Origin: Pseudomonas sp. S04
GTDB lineage: Bacteria; Pseudomonadota; Gammaproteobacteria; Pseudomonadales; Pseudomonadaceae
Assembly: GCF_009834545.1 (NCBI RefSeq)
Contig: NZ_CP019427.1
Coordinates: 2,052,001 to 2,116,000 of the forward strand
Direction of reading: 5' to 3'
Length of the DNA: 64,000 bases
Of the stretch, positions 24,862 to 34,058 are shown piece by piece. The translations under genes were made by a program, and so were the position numbers. Position 1 is the stretch's first letter. Each line of letters begins with the position of its first letter. The notes beneath the pieces were generated by a model. The model was given only the letters and a program-made list of their open reading frames with translations, made no database searches and had not been told where the DNA came from.

Positions 24862-25755
24862 ATGGACAACACCCTTCGCCGCGGCTCGCTGGAAATGACC
24901 GCCGCCATGCTGATTTCCGGAACCATCGGCTGGTTCGTGCTGGTCAGCGGCCAGCCTGTACTGGATGTGGTGTTCTGGCGCTGCGTGTTCGGCGCCGCGA
25001 CCCTGTTGCTGATTTGCGCGATGTTCGGTTTTTTGCGTCCGGGCCTGCTGAGTCGCACCACCTTCCTGTTGGCCGTACTCAGCGGGGTGGCGATTGTCGG
25101 TAACTGGGTGCTGCTGTTTGCTTCCTACTCGCGGGCTTCGATTGCCATCGGCACGGCGGTGTACAACGTGCAGCCGTTCATGCTGGTGGGGCTGGCGGCG
25201 TTGTTCCTCGGCGAGAAGATCAGCATACAAAAGCTGTCCTGGCTGGGGCTGTCGTTTCTCGGGATGCTGGCGATCGTCAGTGCCCATGGCGAGCAGGGCG
25301 CGGGCGGCGATCAGTACCTGCTGGGGATTGCCCTGGCGTTGGGCGCGGCGCTGCTGTACGCCTTTGCTGCGCTGATCATCAAGCGCCTGACCGGCACGCC
25401 GCCGCACTTGATTGCGCTGATCCAGGTCTGCACCGGCGTGCTGTTGCTGGCGCCCTGGGCCAATTGGTCGGCGTTGCCACAACACTCGACGGCCTGGGCC
25501 AGCCTGCTGACCCTGGGCATTGTCCACACCGGGGTGATGTACGTGCTGTTGTACGGCGCAATTCAGAAACTGCCGACCGCGTTGACCGGAGCGCTGTCGT
25601 TCATCTACCCGATCGCTGCCATTCTGGTCGACTGGCTGGCTTTTGGTCATCGCCTGGAGCTGCTGCAATGGATCGGAGTGGCGGCGATTCTGCTGGCGGC
25701 TGCCGGCATGCAACAAGGTTGGGGCAGCGCCACTCGCAAAGCCGTGACCTCCTGA
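24862..25755 (+). CDS. EamA/DMT-family transporter (10 TM)
   Basis: 297 residues with ten membrane helices in two EamA repeats: WRCVFGAATLLLICAMFGFL in the first, and the second repeat with LALGAALLYAFAALIIKRL and LSFIYPIAAILVDWLAFGH. Drug/metabolite transporters of this type export amino acids, nucleosides or metabolites. It is divergent from the Lrp/AsnC gene, suggesting amino-acid-linked control. GAGGAACCTGATC precedes ATG 24862. Confidence 0.9.
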   Translation: MDNTLRRGSLEMTAAMLISGTIGWFVLVSGQPVLDVVFWRCVFGAATLLLICAMFGFLRPGLLSRTTFLLAVLSGVAIVGNWVLLFASYSRASIAIGTAVYNVQPFMLVGLAALFLGEKISIQKLSWLGLSFLGMLAIVSAHGEQGAGGDQYLLGIALALGAALLYAFAALIIKRLTGTPPHLIALIQVCTGVLLLAPWANWSALPQHSTAWASLLTLGIVHTGVMYVLLYGAIQKLPTALTGALSFIYPIAAILVDWLAFGHRLELLQWIGVAAILLAAAGMQQGWGSATRKAVTS

Positions 25756-25762
25756 GCGCTTC

Positions 25763-26842
25763 TCAGATCTTCCAGTGGGGTGCCGACTTGACCAGGCGCT
25801 GGCGCATCTCGTTGAGGTTGTTTGCCAGTTGCCGGGTCAACAACCGGTAGCCGTCCAGAGCGCTGTACACCGGCGCCTCCATCGCGTTTTGCAGCAGCGG
25901 CTCACTGCTGTTGCGTTCAAGGCGCTCGGTGGCGCCCGATTGCAGGGCGCGCGCCATGCCGATCAGCAGGCGGCGAATCTCGCGATGCTCGGCTTTGAGC
26001 GCCAGTTGCATCTGCGCCATGGCGTGTTCATCGCGGGTGTCGGGGCGGGTGTTGGCGAGGATTTCCAGGGTGCTGATGCACAGCCGCAAGTTGCGTTGCA
26101 GGGCGTCCAGTTCGGTCATGGAGATGCGTACTTCCTTGGACACCGAGGGCATCAGCGAGCGCAGTTGCACCATCACGCCGTTCAAGCGCCCGAGGAGTTT
26201 GAGGTAGTGGTCGTCGGTTACCGACTGCCCGCTGATGATCCGGCTGTAGATGCTTGCGCAGTCACGCAGTGCCCCAGCCAGTTTGTAACGCCAGGAGTAC
26301 ACCGCATACAGCGGCAGGGCGAAGGAAAATGCCAGGGCCAGGACGATGCCGATGAGGATATCCACGGTACGCCACAGTCCATCGGTGACATGGTTGTCGC
26401 CGTGGCCGGCGACGATGAACACGGTGATCGCCGACAGCAGCGCGGTATAACCGCCCTTGCCAATGGCGTGGTAGGAGAAGAAGCCGCAGACCACCGACAT
26501 GCCGAAGTAGGTCAGCCACGGCAGGCCAAGCCAGGCCTGCTGTAGCACCAGCAGCAACCCCACGGCGGCCCCGATCAATGTGCCATAGGCGCGCTCGGCG
26601 GCTTTTTTACCGATGTTGCCGTGGTGTTGCAGGCCACCGATCACCACCAGCATGGTGACGGACGCCCATTCGCCATGGGGCAGGTTGATCCCCGTGGTCA
26701 GCAGGATGGTCGCCAGCAGACCCAGCGAGACCCGGATGGCGTGGATCACCCGGGCGTTGCGGTAGCGCCGGTACGGGTCCAGCAAGGGCCGTAGCAGGCG
26801 CCGCAACAAGGGTGGCAGGCGCAGTGAGCGAAAGGCGGTCAT
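25763..26842 (-). CDS. FUSC-family membrane protein (aromatic-acid-exporter-like)
   Basis: 359 residues. The N-terminal half has about six membrane helices of the FUSC type (VIHAIRVSLGLLATILLTTG; GNIGKKAAERAYGTLIGAAVG with the R-x-x-G-T-x-x-G motif), and the C-terminal half is a soluble helical domain. It is about half the length of two-repeat relatives (YccS/AaeB). Such proteins are thought to export aromatic acids. It is convergent with the EamA gene, 7 bases apart, and follows the aldehyde dehydrogenase gene by 30 bases. Confidence 0.85.
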   Translation of the reverse strand: MTAFRSLRLPPLLRRLLRPLLDPYRRYRNARVIHAIRVSLGLLATILLTTGINLPHGEWASVTMLVVIGGLQHHGNIGKKAAERAYGTLIGAAVGLLLVLQQAWLGLPWLTYFGMSVVCGFFSYHAIGKGGYTALLSAITVFIVAGHGDNHVTDGLWRTVDILIGIVLALAFSFALPLYAVYSWRYKLAGALRDCASIYSRIISGQSVTDDHYLKLLGRLNGVMVQLRSLMPSVSKEVRISMTELDALQRNLRLCISTLEILANTRPDTRDEHAMAQMQLALKAEHREIRRLLIGMARALQSGATERLERNSSEPLLQNAMEAPVYSALDGYRLLTRQLANNLNEMRQRLVKSAPHWKI

Positions 26843-26872
26843 CGGGTTGCCGGGGTGTCCTTGAGTCGTGTG

Positions 26873-28498
26873 CTAGAAAATGTAGTCGGTCGTCAGGAAG
26901 CTCGACTCCCGGCCGCGGATGATGTCGCTGATCAAGGTTTTGTTGCTCTCCTGGAACTTGGTCGCCACCAGGGTACGAATCGAGAACGTACGCAAGGCGT
27001 CGTGTACCGACAGCGTGCCTTCAGCCGAATTCTTCCTTCCGTTGAACGGGAAGGTGTCCGGGCCACGCTGGCACTGGGCGTTGATGTTAATGCGGCCGAC
27101 CTGATTGGCAAAGGTGTCCACCAGGCGTCCCACTTCGGCGGCGTTGGTGCCGAATACGCTCAGCTGTTGACCGAAGTCTGACTCCAAGACGTAGTCGATC
27201 ACCGTATCCAGATCACGATAAGGCACGATAGGTACCACCGGGCCGAACTGCTCTTCCTGATAGACGCGCATGTCGGTGGTCACCGGGTACAGCACCGCCG
27301 GGTAGAAGAACGAACCACGGGCCTGGCCGCCGTTGGCGTTGATCACCTTGGCGCCTTTGCGTACGGCGTCATCCACCAGGCCGCGCAGGTAGTCGACCTT
27401 GCCCGACTCCGGCAGTGGCGTCAGTGCCACGCCGTTTTCCCAGGGCATGCCGGGCTTGAGGGTGGCGAGCTTGTGGTTGAATTTCTCGATGAAGCGGTCG
27501 ACCACCTCTTCATGCACAAACAGGATTTTCAACGCGGTGCAGCGCTGGCCGTTGAACGACAGCGAGCCGGTGACGGCTTCGTTGACCGCGTTGTCCAGAT
27601 CAACCTCGGGCAGCACGATGCCAGGGTTCTTGGCATCCAGCCCCAGGGCGGCACGCAAGCGGTGGGGCTTGGGGTGCAGCTTCTTCAGGTCGCTGGCGGC
27701 CTTGTTGGTGCCGATAAAGGCAAAGATGTCGATCTTGCCGCTGGCCATCAGCGCGCTGACGGTCTCGCGGCCACTGCCGTAGATCACGTTGATCACTCCG
27801 GCCGGGAAGCTGTCGCGGAAGGCTTCCAGCAGCGGGCGAATCAGCAGCACTCCCAGTTTGGCGGGCTTGAACACCACGGTATTGCCCATGATCAACGCCG
27901 GGATCAGGGTGGTGAAGGTCTCGTTGAGCGGGTAGTTGTAAGGCCCCATGCACAGGGCGACGCCCAGCGGTACGCGGCGGATCTGGCCGAGGGTGTCCTG
28001 CTCCAGTTCAAAGCGGCTGGAGCGACGGTCCAGCTCCTTGAGGGCGTTGATGGTGTCGACGATGTAGTCGCAGGTGCGGTCGAACTCTTTTTCCGAGTCC
28101 TTGAGGTTCTTGCCGATTTCCCACATCAACAGCTTGACCACGGCCGCGCGCTGTTCGCGCATGCGCCCCAGGAACGCCTCCACATGCTGGATCCGCTCGG
28201 CCACGCGCATCGTCGGCCAACTGCCCTGGCCCCGGTCGTAGGCGCGCACGGCGGCGTCGAGGGCGGTGAGGGCGGTTTCGGCATCGAGCAGCGGGGTGCT
28301 GCCGAGAATGACTTGTTCGTCGACCCCGTCGACGTCCAGGTACACCGGGCTGCGAACCACCGCCAGTGGGCCGTTCCACGTGCGCAGGGTGCCCTCCACC
28401 AGGTACTCGCGTTGCTCGATCGGTTCACCAGGGCGGTACGGCTCGGGGATGTCGGCGAGAGCAGGAAACAGTGTGCCGAGAATGTTTTGTGTGCTCAT
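26873..28498 (-). CDS. Aldehyde dehydrogenase-superfamily enzyme, GapN-like (NADP-dependent glyceraldehyde-3-phosphate dehydrogenase type)
   Basis: 541 residues, starting MSTQNILGTLFPALADIPEP at ATG 28498. The fold is standard: the cofactor site KPAKLGVLLIRPLLEAF, then the nucleophile Cys320 in SFNGQRCTALK. The usual general base motif E-L-G-G-K reads G-L-D-A-K here, so the expected Glu, 34 residues before the Cys, is Gly286; Asp288 is the nearest acid. This family branch is annotated as NADP-dependent non-phosphorylating GAPDH, but direct activity is not shown by the sequence. Confidence 0.82.
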   Translation of the reverse strand: MSTQNILGTLFPALADIPEPYRPGEPIEQREYLVEGTLRTWNGPLAVVRSPVYLDVDGVDEQVILGSTPLLDAETALTALDAAVRAYDRGQGSWPTMRVAERIQHVEAFLGRMREQRAAVVKLLMWEIGKNLKDSEKEFDRTCDYIVDTINALKELDRRSSRFELEQDTLGQIRRVPLGVALCMGPYNYPLNETFTTLIPALIMGNTVVFKPAKLGVLLIRPLLEAFRDSFPAGVINVIYGSGRETVSALMASGKIDIFAFIGTNKAASDLKKLHPKPHRLRAALGLDAKNPGIVLPEVDLDNAVNEAVTGSLSFNGQRCTALKILFVHEEVVDRFIEKFNHKLATLKPGMPWENGVALTPLPESGKVDYLRGLVDDAVRKGAKVINANGGQARGSFFYPAVLYPVTTDMRVYQEEQFGPVVPIVPYRDLDTVIDYVLESDFGQQLSVFGTNAAEVGRLVDTFANQVGRININAQCQRGPDTFPFNGRKNSAEGTLSVHDALRTFSIRTLVATKFQESNKTLISDIIRGRESSFLTTDYIF

Positions 28499-28919
28499 GA
28501 AACTACCCCGTACTGGATGTGGGCACGCTGGCTGAGGACCTGGGGTCGGCAGACGGCGTGCAGGCAAAATATCGCTCTATGGGTTATACGCCTAGCAAGC
28601 TGCTGGTGATCAATCCACTTCGTGCGCACTCGAACGCAGGCTTCGCCAGCTGTTACAAGGTCGGCTACCTTCCCGCTAAAGTGCATTCTAGAGCGGTTTT
28701 GCTGTAAACGTCTGGCCCAAGAGTAGTCGATTTGGCGCGCCGCGGGTGTAACAAACCGTCACGCCTTGGTCGGGGGCAGCTCGACGCGCATGGCCTCGAA
28801 AGCCCCCTTGTTGACCCCCAATGCCCTCAACCTCAGACAGCGACTGCCTTAGTGTTCAGTGGCCGGTCTTTACAACAAAAAATGCGCCAGACCGCGGCGC
28901 AGAACAAGTGAGGAAACTT
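28499..28919. other. Divergent intergenic region, no gene seen
   Basis: Between the GapN-like gene and the cytochrome gene. Only shadow frames without signatures occur. It must hold the two divergent promoters, but no box pair is convincing by eye. AGGAA with the right spacing stands before ATG 28920. Confidence 0.5.
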
Positions 28920-29306
28920 ATGTGGGCACTGATTCGAGCCGAGTGGCGGTTTTCCTGGCGTGGGGCGGCGCTGGTGCTGGTGCTCGGGGTGCTGGGTGGC
29001 TGCGGCGAGGAGCCAAAGAGCGCACCTGATCGCGTGGCCGCAGCCGCGAGCATGCCCGTCGATGCCGGGTTGGCGCGCACCTACGACACCAGTTGCAAGT
29101 TGTGCCACGCCAACCCGGCCTCGGGCGCGCCGCTGACCGGCGACCAGGTAGCGTGGCAGCCGCGCCTGCAACAAGGCGTGGACAGCCTGCTGGATCACAC
29201 CATCAACGGCCACAACGGCATGCCCCCGATGGGCATGTGCATGCAATGCAGCGAAGCCGATTTCCTGGCGCTGATCAGCTTCATGTCCGGCCAACACCTC
29301 CAATAA
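28920..29306 (+). CDS. Lipoprotein cytochrome c (class I, cytochrome c5-like)
   Basis: 128 residues. The N-terminus is basic and hydrophobic with a lipobox, GVLGGC, Cys26. One haem site, CKLCH, lies at about residues 60-64, with NGMPPMGMCMQC further on giving the Met ligand region and the extra Cys pair seen in cytochrome c5. AGGAA lies before ATG 28920. It starts a three-gene exported operon; it would take electrons from the flavoprotein encoded next. Confidence 0.85.
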   Translation: MWALIRAEWRFSWRGAALVLVLGVLGGCGEEPKSAPDRVAAAASMPVDAGLARTYDTSCKLCHANPASGAPLTGDQVAWQPRLQQGVDSLLDHTINGHNGMPPMGMCMQCSEADFLALISFMSGQHLQ

Positions 29307-29325
29307 AAAGCACAAGGTGGGATTG

Positions 29326-30723
29326 ATGACGATGGACCTCACACGACGCCAGCTTCTGCAGCGGGCCAGCCTGGTCGGCGCCCTGACGGCCTTGAGCAGC
29401 AACCCGGTGCTGGCACAGCTGGTGCGCGCGCCACGCCTGATTCCCTGGCGCAACTGGTCGGGTGCCCAGAGCTGCCTGCCCGAGGCTCGCCTGGCGCCGA
29501 AGGATCTGGATGAACTGGTGCAGGTGATCGGCCGCGCCCCGGGCAAGATTCGCCCGGTGGGTTCGGCGCACTCGTTCAGCGCCCTGGTGCCCACCGATGG
29601 CACCTTGTTGTCGCTGAGCAACTTCAGCGGCCTGCTCAGTCATGATCCACAGACCCTGCAGGCCGAATTTGGCGCCGGCACGCCGATGTCGCGCATGGGC
29701 CTGGCCTTGAAGGAAGTCGGCCAGGGCCTGAGCAACATGGCCGATATCGACTACCAGACCCTGGCAGGTGCGATCTCCACCTCGACCCATGGCACCGGCA
29801 AGCAGTTTCCCTCCTATTCCGCCTACGTCGCCGGTTTGCAACTGGTCACGGCCACGGGGGAGGTGCTTGACTGCGACAGCAGCCACAACCCGCAGGTATT
29901 CAACGCGGCGCGGGTGTCGCTGGGGGCATTGGGGGTGGTCAGCAAGATCCGCATGCAAAATCGCCCCGCCTACCGCCTGCGCGAACACCAGTGGATCGCC
30001 AAGACCGAAGAGCTGCTGGAGGACGTGGAAAAACACACCCGTGACAACCAGCACTGGGAAATGCTGGTGGTCACCCATTCGGACTACGCCTTGTCGATGG
30101 CCCTCAACGAAACCACCGATCCTGTGACCCCGCCGATCAGTGCCGAGGAGGAGGGGGGCAATGAATTCGTCAACCTCATCGAGAAGTTCGACAAGTACGT
30201 CAGTGATTTCCCTGATGCCCGTCGTACCTTGCTCAATAGTCTGCGGCACATTGCCAACTTTGATGATCGGGTCGGTGACTCCTTCGACATCTATGCCAAT
30301 GTGCGCACGGTACGTTTCAACGAAATGGAGTACTCGGTGCCGGCCGAACATGGCCCGGCCTGCCTGCGCGAGATCATCAAGCTGATCACGGACAAGGACC
30401 TGCGCACCTGGTTTCCCATCGAGTACCGCTACGTCAAAGCGGATGACATCCCCCTGAGCATGTTCGAGGGGCGCGACAGTTGTTCGATCTCGGTGCATCA
30501 GCATTACCAGATGGACCATCACAACTTCTTCGCGGCCATCGAGCCGATTTTCTGGAAGTACGCCGGCCGCCCGCATTGGGGCAAGTTGCACAGTTTGAAC
30601 GCGCGTAACCTGCAAGCGCTGTACCCGCGCTGGCAGGAGTTTCGTGAGGTTCGCGATGCGCTAGACCCTGGCGGCAAGTTCCTCAACGCGCATTTGTCAT
30701 CGATCCTGGGAGTCAGTGGATGA
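29326..30723 (+). CDS. Exported FAD-linked oxidase, aldonolactone-oxidase-like (D-arabinono-1,4-lactone oxidase family)
   Basis: 465 residues. MTMDLTRRQLLQRASLVGAL is a twin-arginine signal. The vanillyl-alcohol-oxidase FAD domain follows: VGSAHSFSALVPTDGTLLSL has the His used for covalent flavin in the family, then GQGLSNMADIDYQTLAGAIS and STSTHGTGK. The C-terminal ALO domain ends with HWGKLHSLNARNLQALYPRW and LDPGGKFLNAHL. With no partner dehydrogenase needed it may pass electrons to the cytochrome. Substrate unproven. It overlaps the next gene by four bases. Confidence 0.88.
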   Translation: MTMDLTRRQLLQRASLVGALTALSSNPVLAQLVRAPRLIPWRNWSGAQSCLPEARLAPKDLDELVQVIGRAPGKIRPVGSAHSFSALVPTDGTLLSLSNFSGLLSHDPQTLQAEFGAGTPMSRMGLALKEVGQGLSNMADIDYQTLAGAISTSTHGTGKQFPSYSAYVAGLQLVTATGEVLDCDSSHNPQVFNAARVSLGALGVVSKIRMQNRPAYRLREHQWIAKTEELLEDVEKHTRDNQHWEMLVVTHSDYALSMALNETTDPVTPPISAEEEGGNEFVNLIEKFDKYVSDFPDARRTLLNSLRHIANFDDRVGDSFDIYANVRTVRFNEMEYSVPAEHGPACLREIIKLITDKDLRTWFPIEYRYVKADDIPLSMFEGRDSCSISVHQHYQMDHHNFFAAIEPIFWKYAGRPHWGKLHSLNARNLQALYPRWQEFREVRDALDPGGKFLNAHLSSILGVSG

Positions 30724-32003
30724 GCATCGATCGACGCAATTTCCTCACTGGGGCCGCAGGGCTTGGTGTGTTGCTGTTGGGCGTGGGTGCGTTGCTGCGC
30801 CCCGGCGACCGGGGCAGCGCCTATTCCGAGTACTTCAGGGCCCTGAATCAGCAGTTGAAGGAGCACGGCCCGATGCGCCCGGTGCTGCTGATCGATCTGG
30901 ATCGCCTGGACCACAACATCGATGTGGTGATGCAGTCGGTCAAGCGCGGTGGCAAGCACCTGCGCCTCGTGGAGAAATCCCTGCCGTCACCGGGGCTGTT
31001 GGCCTACATCTGCAAGCGCGCGGGAACCCAGCGACTGATGTCGTTTCATCAGCCGTTTCTCAATCATGATGCACTGGTTTTCCCCGAGTCCGACATCCTC
31101 TTGGGCAAGCCGCTGCCGGTGCGTTCGGCCGAGCTGTTCTATCAAGCCCACAAAGGCGCGTTCGATCCGGCGCGGCAGTTGCAATGGTTGCTCGATACTC
31201 CGGAGCATCTGCAACAGTACCTGGCATTGGCCCGGGGATTGGGTACCCAATTGCGGGTGAACATCGAGCTGGATGTCGGCCTGCATCGCGGCGGCGTGGC
31301 AGACACGGCCACCCTGGGGCAGATGCTGGGGCTGATCCGTGCCAACGCGCAGCACCTGCAGTTTGCCGGGTTCATGGGCTACGACCCCTTTGTCGGCATG
31401 GGGGTGCCGGGCATCCTCGGCAGTGCCGATGAGCTGTTTGCCAAGGTCATGACTCAGTACAACGGCTACGTCGACTTCACTCGGCAACAGTTTGCCGACC
31501 TCTGGCGCCCGGACCTGACGCTCAATACCGCGGGCAGTCCCAGCTATCGCATGCATCAGCAGGAGTCGCTGAGCAGCGAGGTGTCGGTGGGTACGGCCAT
31601 GCTCAAGCCAACCCATTACGATTTGCCCTCGCTGGTCGAGCACCTGCCGGCCACCTGGATCGCGACCCCGGTATTGAAACGCACGGGGGCGGTGCAGATT
31701 CCTGCGCTCGACGGCAAGTCCAGGCTGTTGTCGTGGTGGGACATCAACCAGCGTGAGACCTACTTCATCTATGGCGGTAACTGGATGGCCGAGTTCGAAT
31801 CGCCGGCCGGGTTGCAGAGCAACGGGCTGTACGGGCGCAGTTCAAATCAGGAAATGGTCAATGGCTCGCAGGCGGTGGGCCTGGCAGTAGATGACCAGGT
31901 GTTCCTGCGACCAACCCAGACCGAGTCGGTGTTGCTGCAGTTTGGCGATTTGCTGGCGGTGCGTGGCGGCAAGATCGTCGAGACCTGGCCGGTATATTCC
32001 TGA
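30720..32003 (+). CDS. Exported PLP-dependent enzyme, alanine racemase N-fold (D-threonine aldolase/DSD1-like)
   Basis: 427 residues. MSIDRRNFLTGAAGLGVLLL is a Tat-type signal (DRRNFLTG), so the protein would be exported folded with its cofactor. The TIM barrel starts at MRPVLLIDLDRLDHNIDVVM, and Lys in LRLVEKSLPSP is the PLP lysine. ELDVGLHRGGV is the usual D-threonine aldolase/D-serine dehydratase core, and the final ~110 residues form the beta domain. It overlaps the flavoprotein by four bases. An exported PLP enzyme in one operon with a flavoprotein and a cytochrome is unusual. Confidence 0.82.
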   Translation: MSIDRRNFLTGAAGLGVLLLGVGALLRPGDRGSAYSEYFRALNQQLKEHGPMRPVLLIDLDRLDHNIDVVMQSVKRGGKHLRLVEKSLPSPGLLAYICKRAGTQRLMSFHQPFLNHDALVFPESDILLGKPLPVRSAELFYQAHKGAFDPARQLQWLLDTPEHLQQYLALARGLGTQLRVNIELDVGLHRGGVADTATLGQMLGLIRANAQHLQFAGFMGYDPFVGMGVPGILGSADELFAKVMTQYNGYVDFTRQQFADLWRPDLTLNTAGSPSYRMHQQESLSSEVSVGTAMLKPTHYDLPSLVEHLPATWIATPVLKRTGAVQIPALDGKSRLLSWWDINQRETYFIYGGNWMAEFESPAGLQSNGLYGRSSNQEMVNGSQAVGLAVDDQVFLRPTQTESVLLQFGDLLAVRGGKIVETWPVYS

Positions 32004-32044
32004 ACGCCTGGGCGCAGCTGTAATGCTGCGCCCGTAGAGCGGGA

Positions 32045-33328
32045 TCAGAAGTCGAATTTATCGCGCAGGCCGTAGTACCACGCACCCAGTGCGGCGAACG
32101 GGGTGCGCAGCAACTGGCCGCCGGGGAAGGGGTAGTGCGGCAGGTCGGCGAAGGCATCGAACCGCTCGGCCTGGCCACGCAAGGCCTCGGCCAGCACTTT
32201 GCCGGCCAGGTGGGTGTAGGTGACGCCGTGGCCGCTGCATCCCTGGGAATAGTAGATGTTGTCGCCCAGGCGCCCGACCTGAGGTAGGCGCGACAAGGTC
32301 AGGAGGAAATTACCGGTCCAGGCGTAGTCGATCTTTACGTCCTTGAGTTGGGGGAAGGCCTTGAGCATTTTCGGCCGGATGATCGCCTCGATATTCGCCG
32401 GATCCCGCGCGCCATAGACCACGCCGCCGCCGAAAATCAGGCGCTTGTCCCCCGAGAGGCGGTAGTAGTCGAGCAGGTAGTTGCAGTCTTCGACGCAGTA
32501 GTCCTGGGGCAGCAGGCTGTTGGCCAGGGCTTCGCCCAAGGGTTCGGTGGTGATCACTTGGGTGCCGCAGGGCATCGATTTGGCGGCGAGTTCCGGGACC
32601 AGGTTGCCCAGGTAGGCATTGCCGGCAACGATGATGAACTTGGCTCGCACCTTGCCCGTCGGCGTGTGCACTACCGGGTTGGCACCGCGCTCGATACGCA
32701 CCGCCGGCGATTGCTCATAAATCGAGCCGCCCAGGGATTCGACGGCAGCGGCTTCGCCCAGCGCCAGGTTGAGCGGGTGGATGTGGCCGCCGCTCATGTC
32801 GAGCATGCCGCCCACATACTGCTCGCAGGCCACGACTTCGCGGATGCGGGTCTTGTCGAGCAGTTCGAGCTGGCTGTGGCCGTAGCGCTCCCACAAACGT
32901 TTCTGCGCCTCCAGGTGACCCATCTGTTTGCCGGTGATGGCGGCAAACACACCGCCATCCTTGAGGTCGCACTGGATCTGGTACCTGGCGACACGGTCAC
33001 GAATGATCCGCCCACCTTCAAAAGCCATTTGCCCCAGCAATTGCGCCTGCTTGGGGCCGACACTGCGTTCGATCACATCGATGTCGCGACTATAGCTGTT
33101 GACGATCTGTCCGCCATTGCGACCCGAGGCGCCAAAACCGACCTTGGCAGCCTCCAGCACCGTCACCCGAAACCCGCTCTCCAGCAGGAACAGCGCGCTG
33201 GACAACCCGGTGTAGCCCGCGCCAATCACGCAGACGTCGGTTTCTACCTCATCTTGCAGCGCAGGGCGCGCCGGCACAGGGTTGGCAGACGCAGCGTAAT
33301 AGGATTGCGGATAAGGAGTGTTCGCCAT
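32045..33328 (-). CDS. puuB: Gamma-glutamylputrescine oxidoreductase PuuB-like FAD oxidase
   Basis: 427 residues of the DAO/OrdL family. The Rossmann FAD motif DVCVIGAGYTGLSSALFLLE lies near residue 30, and GFGASGRNGGQIVNSYSRD follows as in PuuB. The C-terminus keeps GCSGHGVTYTHLAGKVLAEA. PuuB oxidises gamma-glutamylputrescine in putrescine use. No other puu gene is nearby, so other amines remain possible. It begins 183 bases before tRNA-Val, on the opposite strand. Confidence 0.85.
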   Translation of the reverse strand: MANTPYPQSYYAASANPVPARPALQDEVETDVCVIGAGYTGLSSALFLLESGFRVTVLEAAKVGFGASGRNGGQIVNSYSRDIDVIERSVGPKQAQLLGQMAFEGGRIIRDRVARYQIQCDLKDGGVFAAITGKQMGHLEAQKRLWERYGHSQLELLDKTRIREVVACEQYVGGMLDMSGGHIHPLNLALGEAAAVESLGGSIYEQSPAVRIERGANPVVHTPTGKVRAKFIIVAGNAYLGNLVPELAAKSMPCGTQVITTEPLGEALANSLLPQDYCVEDCNYLLDYYRLSGDKRLIFGGGVVYGARDPANIEAIIRPKMLKAFPQLKDVKIDYAWTGNFLLTLSRLPQVGRLGDNIYYSQGCSGHGVTYTHLAGKVLAEALRGQAERFDAFADLPHYPFPGGQLLRTPFAALGAWYYGLRDKFDF

Positions 33329-33470
33329 CCCGAAGCCTCTGTTTAATATATTTTACGAATGCAGCGATCCTACCTGAGTTAAAAATCCACTGCCAGCGGG
33401 CGCAAACCCCGGTTTGCCGCAGCAAAATTAAATATTTTGCATATTCATAGGGTTAGGTGAAAAAAAGGTG

Positions 33471-33498
33471 TTGACACCCCTGCGCAATTCCGTAGAAT
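33471..33498 (+). promoter_or_regulatory. Promoter of tRNA-Val
   Basis: TTGACA (33471) and TAGAAT (33493), 16 bases apart, followed within 14 bases by the tRNA 5' end. Confidence 0.8.
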
Positions 33499-33511
33499 GC
33501 CGCCTCACAGC

Positions 33512-33588
33512 AGGCACGTAGCTCAGTTGGTTAGAGCACCACCTTGACATGGTGGGGGTCGTTGGTTCGAGTCCAATCGCGCCTACCA
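33512..33588 (+). tRNA. tRNA-Val(GAC)
   Basis: 77 bases with encoded CCA. D-arm GCTCAGTTGGTTAGAGC, anticodon loop CTTGACAT carrying GAC, T-loop TTCGAGT. The acceptor strands AGGCACG and CGCGCCT pair at six of seven positions; A5 (33516) faces C68 (33580). The 3' half adjoins a decayed prophage, so the 3' end may have been replaced on integration. Confidence 0.93.
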
Positions 33589-33618
33589 AACAAAATCCGC
33601 TCTGCTGGGCGGTCTAGA

Positions 33619-33647
33619 AGGGCTCACCGAAAGGTGGGCCCTTTTTT
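33619..33647 (+). terminator. Rho-independent terminator of tRNA-Val
   Basis: AGGGCTCACC-GAAA-GGTGGGCCCT followed by a T-run (CTTTTTTG); 10-base arms with one G:T pair. It lies 30 bases after the tRNA. Confidence 0.9.
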
Positions 33648-34058
33648 GTTGGCTGCGATTTGCAAACCTTTTGCAAAACTCCCACCTCAGAACGCCAATT
33701 TTGCCAGCAGCGCACTCATCATACTGGCCAGCCTTTTTGACCGATCACCGACCAGTTAATCGGGCAGCACAGCAACGCCGAGCCGGAGTCAGCAGGCTAC
33801 GAACACCGTTTGCTCTAAATGCGCTGATGCGCCAGGTCAGTAGTGGCTGAAGCCGCGAAGGCTGCAGTGGCAACGCAAACCACGGTACCCACACCAATAC
33901 CGGTTGTCGCGGGCAGACTTGCCACTGCTGTGCAAACGTCTGCTCTGACTACGAATGAGCGGACCACGCTGCCGAATTGTTCGGCGCAGCTACAATCGCT
34001 GATTATGACCATTAAGCGCTCCCCGAACACCACCGCGTTTAACTCTGACCTGATTTGA
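33648..34058. other. Prophage-side spacer, no gene seen
   Basis: A 71-codon open frame on the plus strand (33843-34058) and a 72-codon one on the minus strand (33815-34033) overlap here, but neither has a ribosome-binding site, membrane segment or family motif. They probably are debris of the prophage. Confidence 0.45.

Noticed and set aside
33815..34058. Two overlapping ~70-codon frames on opposite strands
   Set aside because: Neither has a start signal or family motif; both are probably debris in the prophage remnant.
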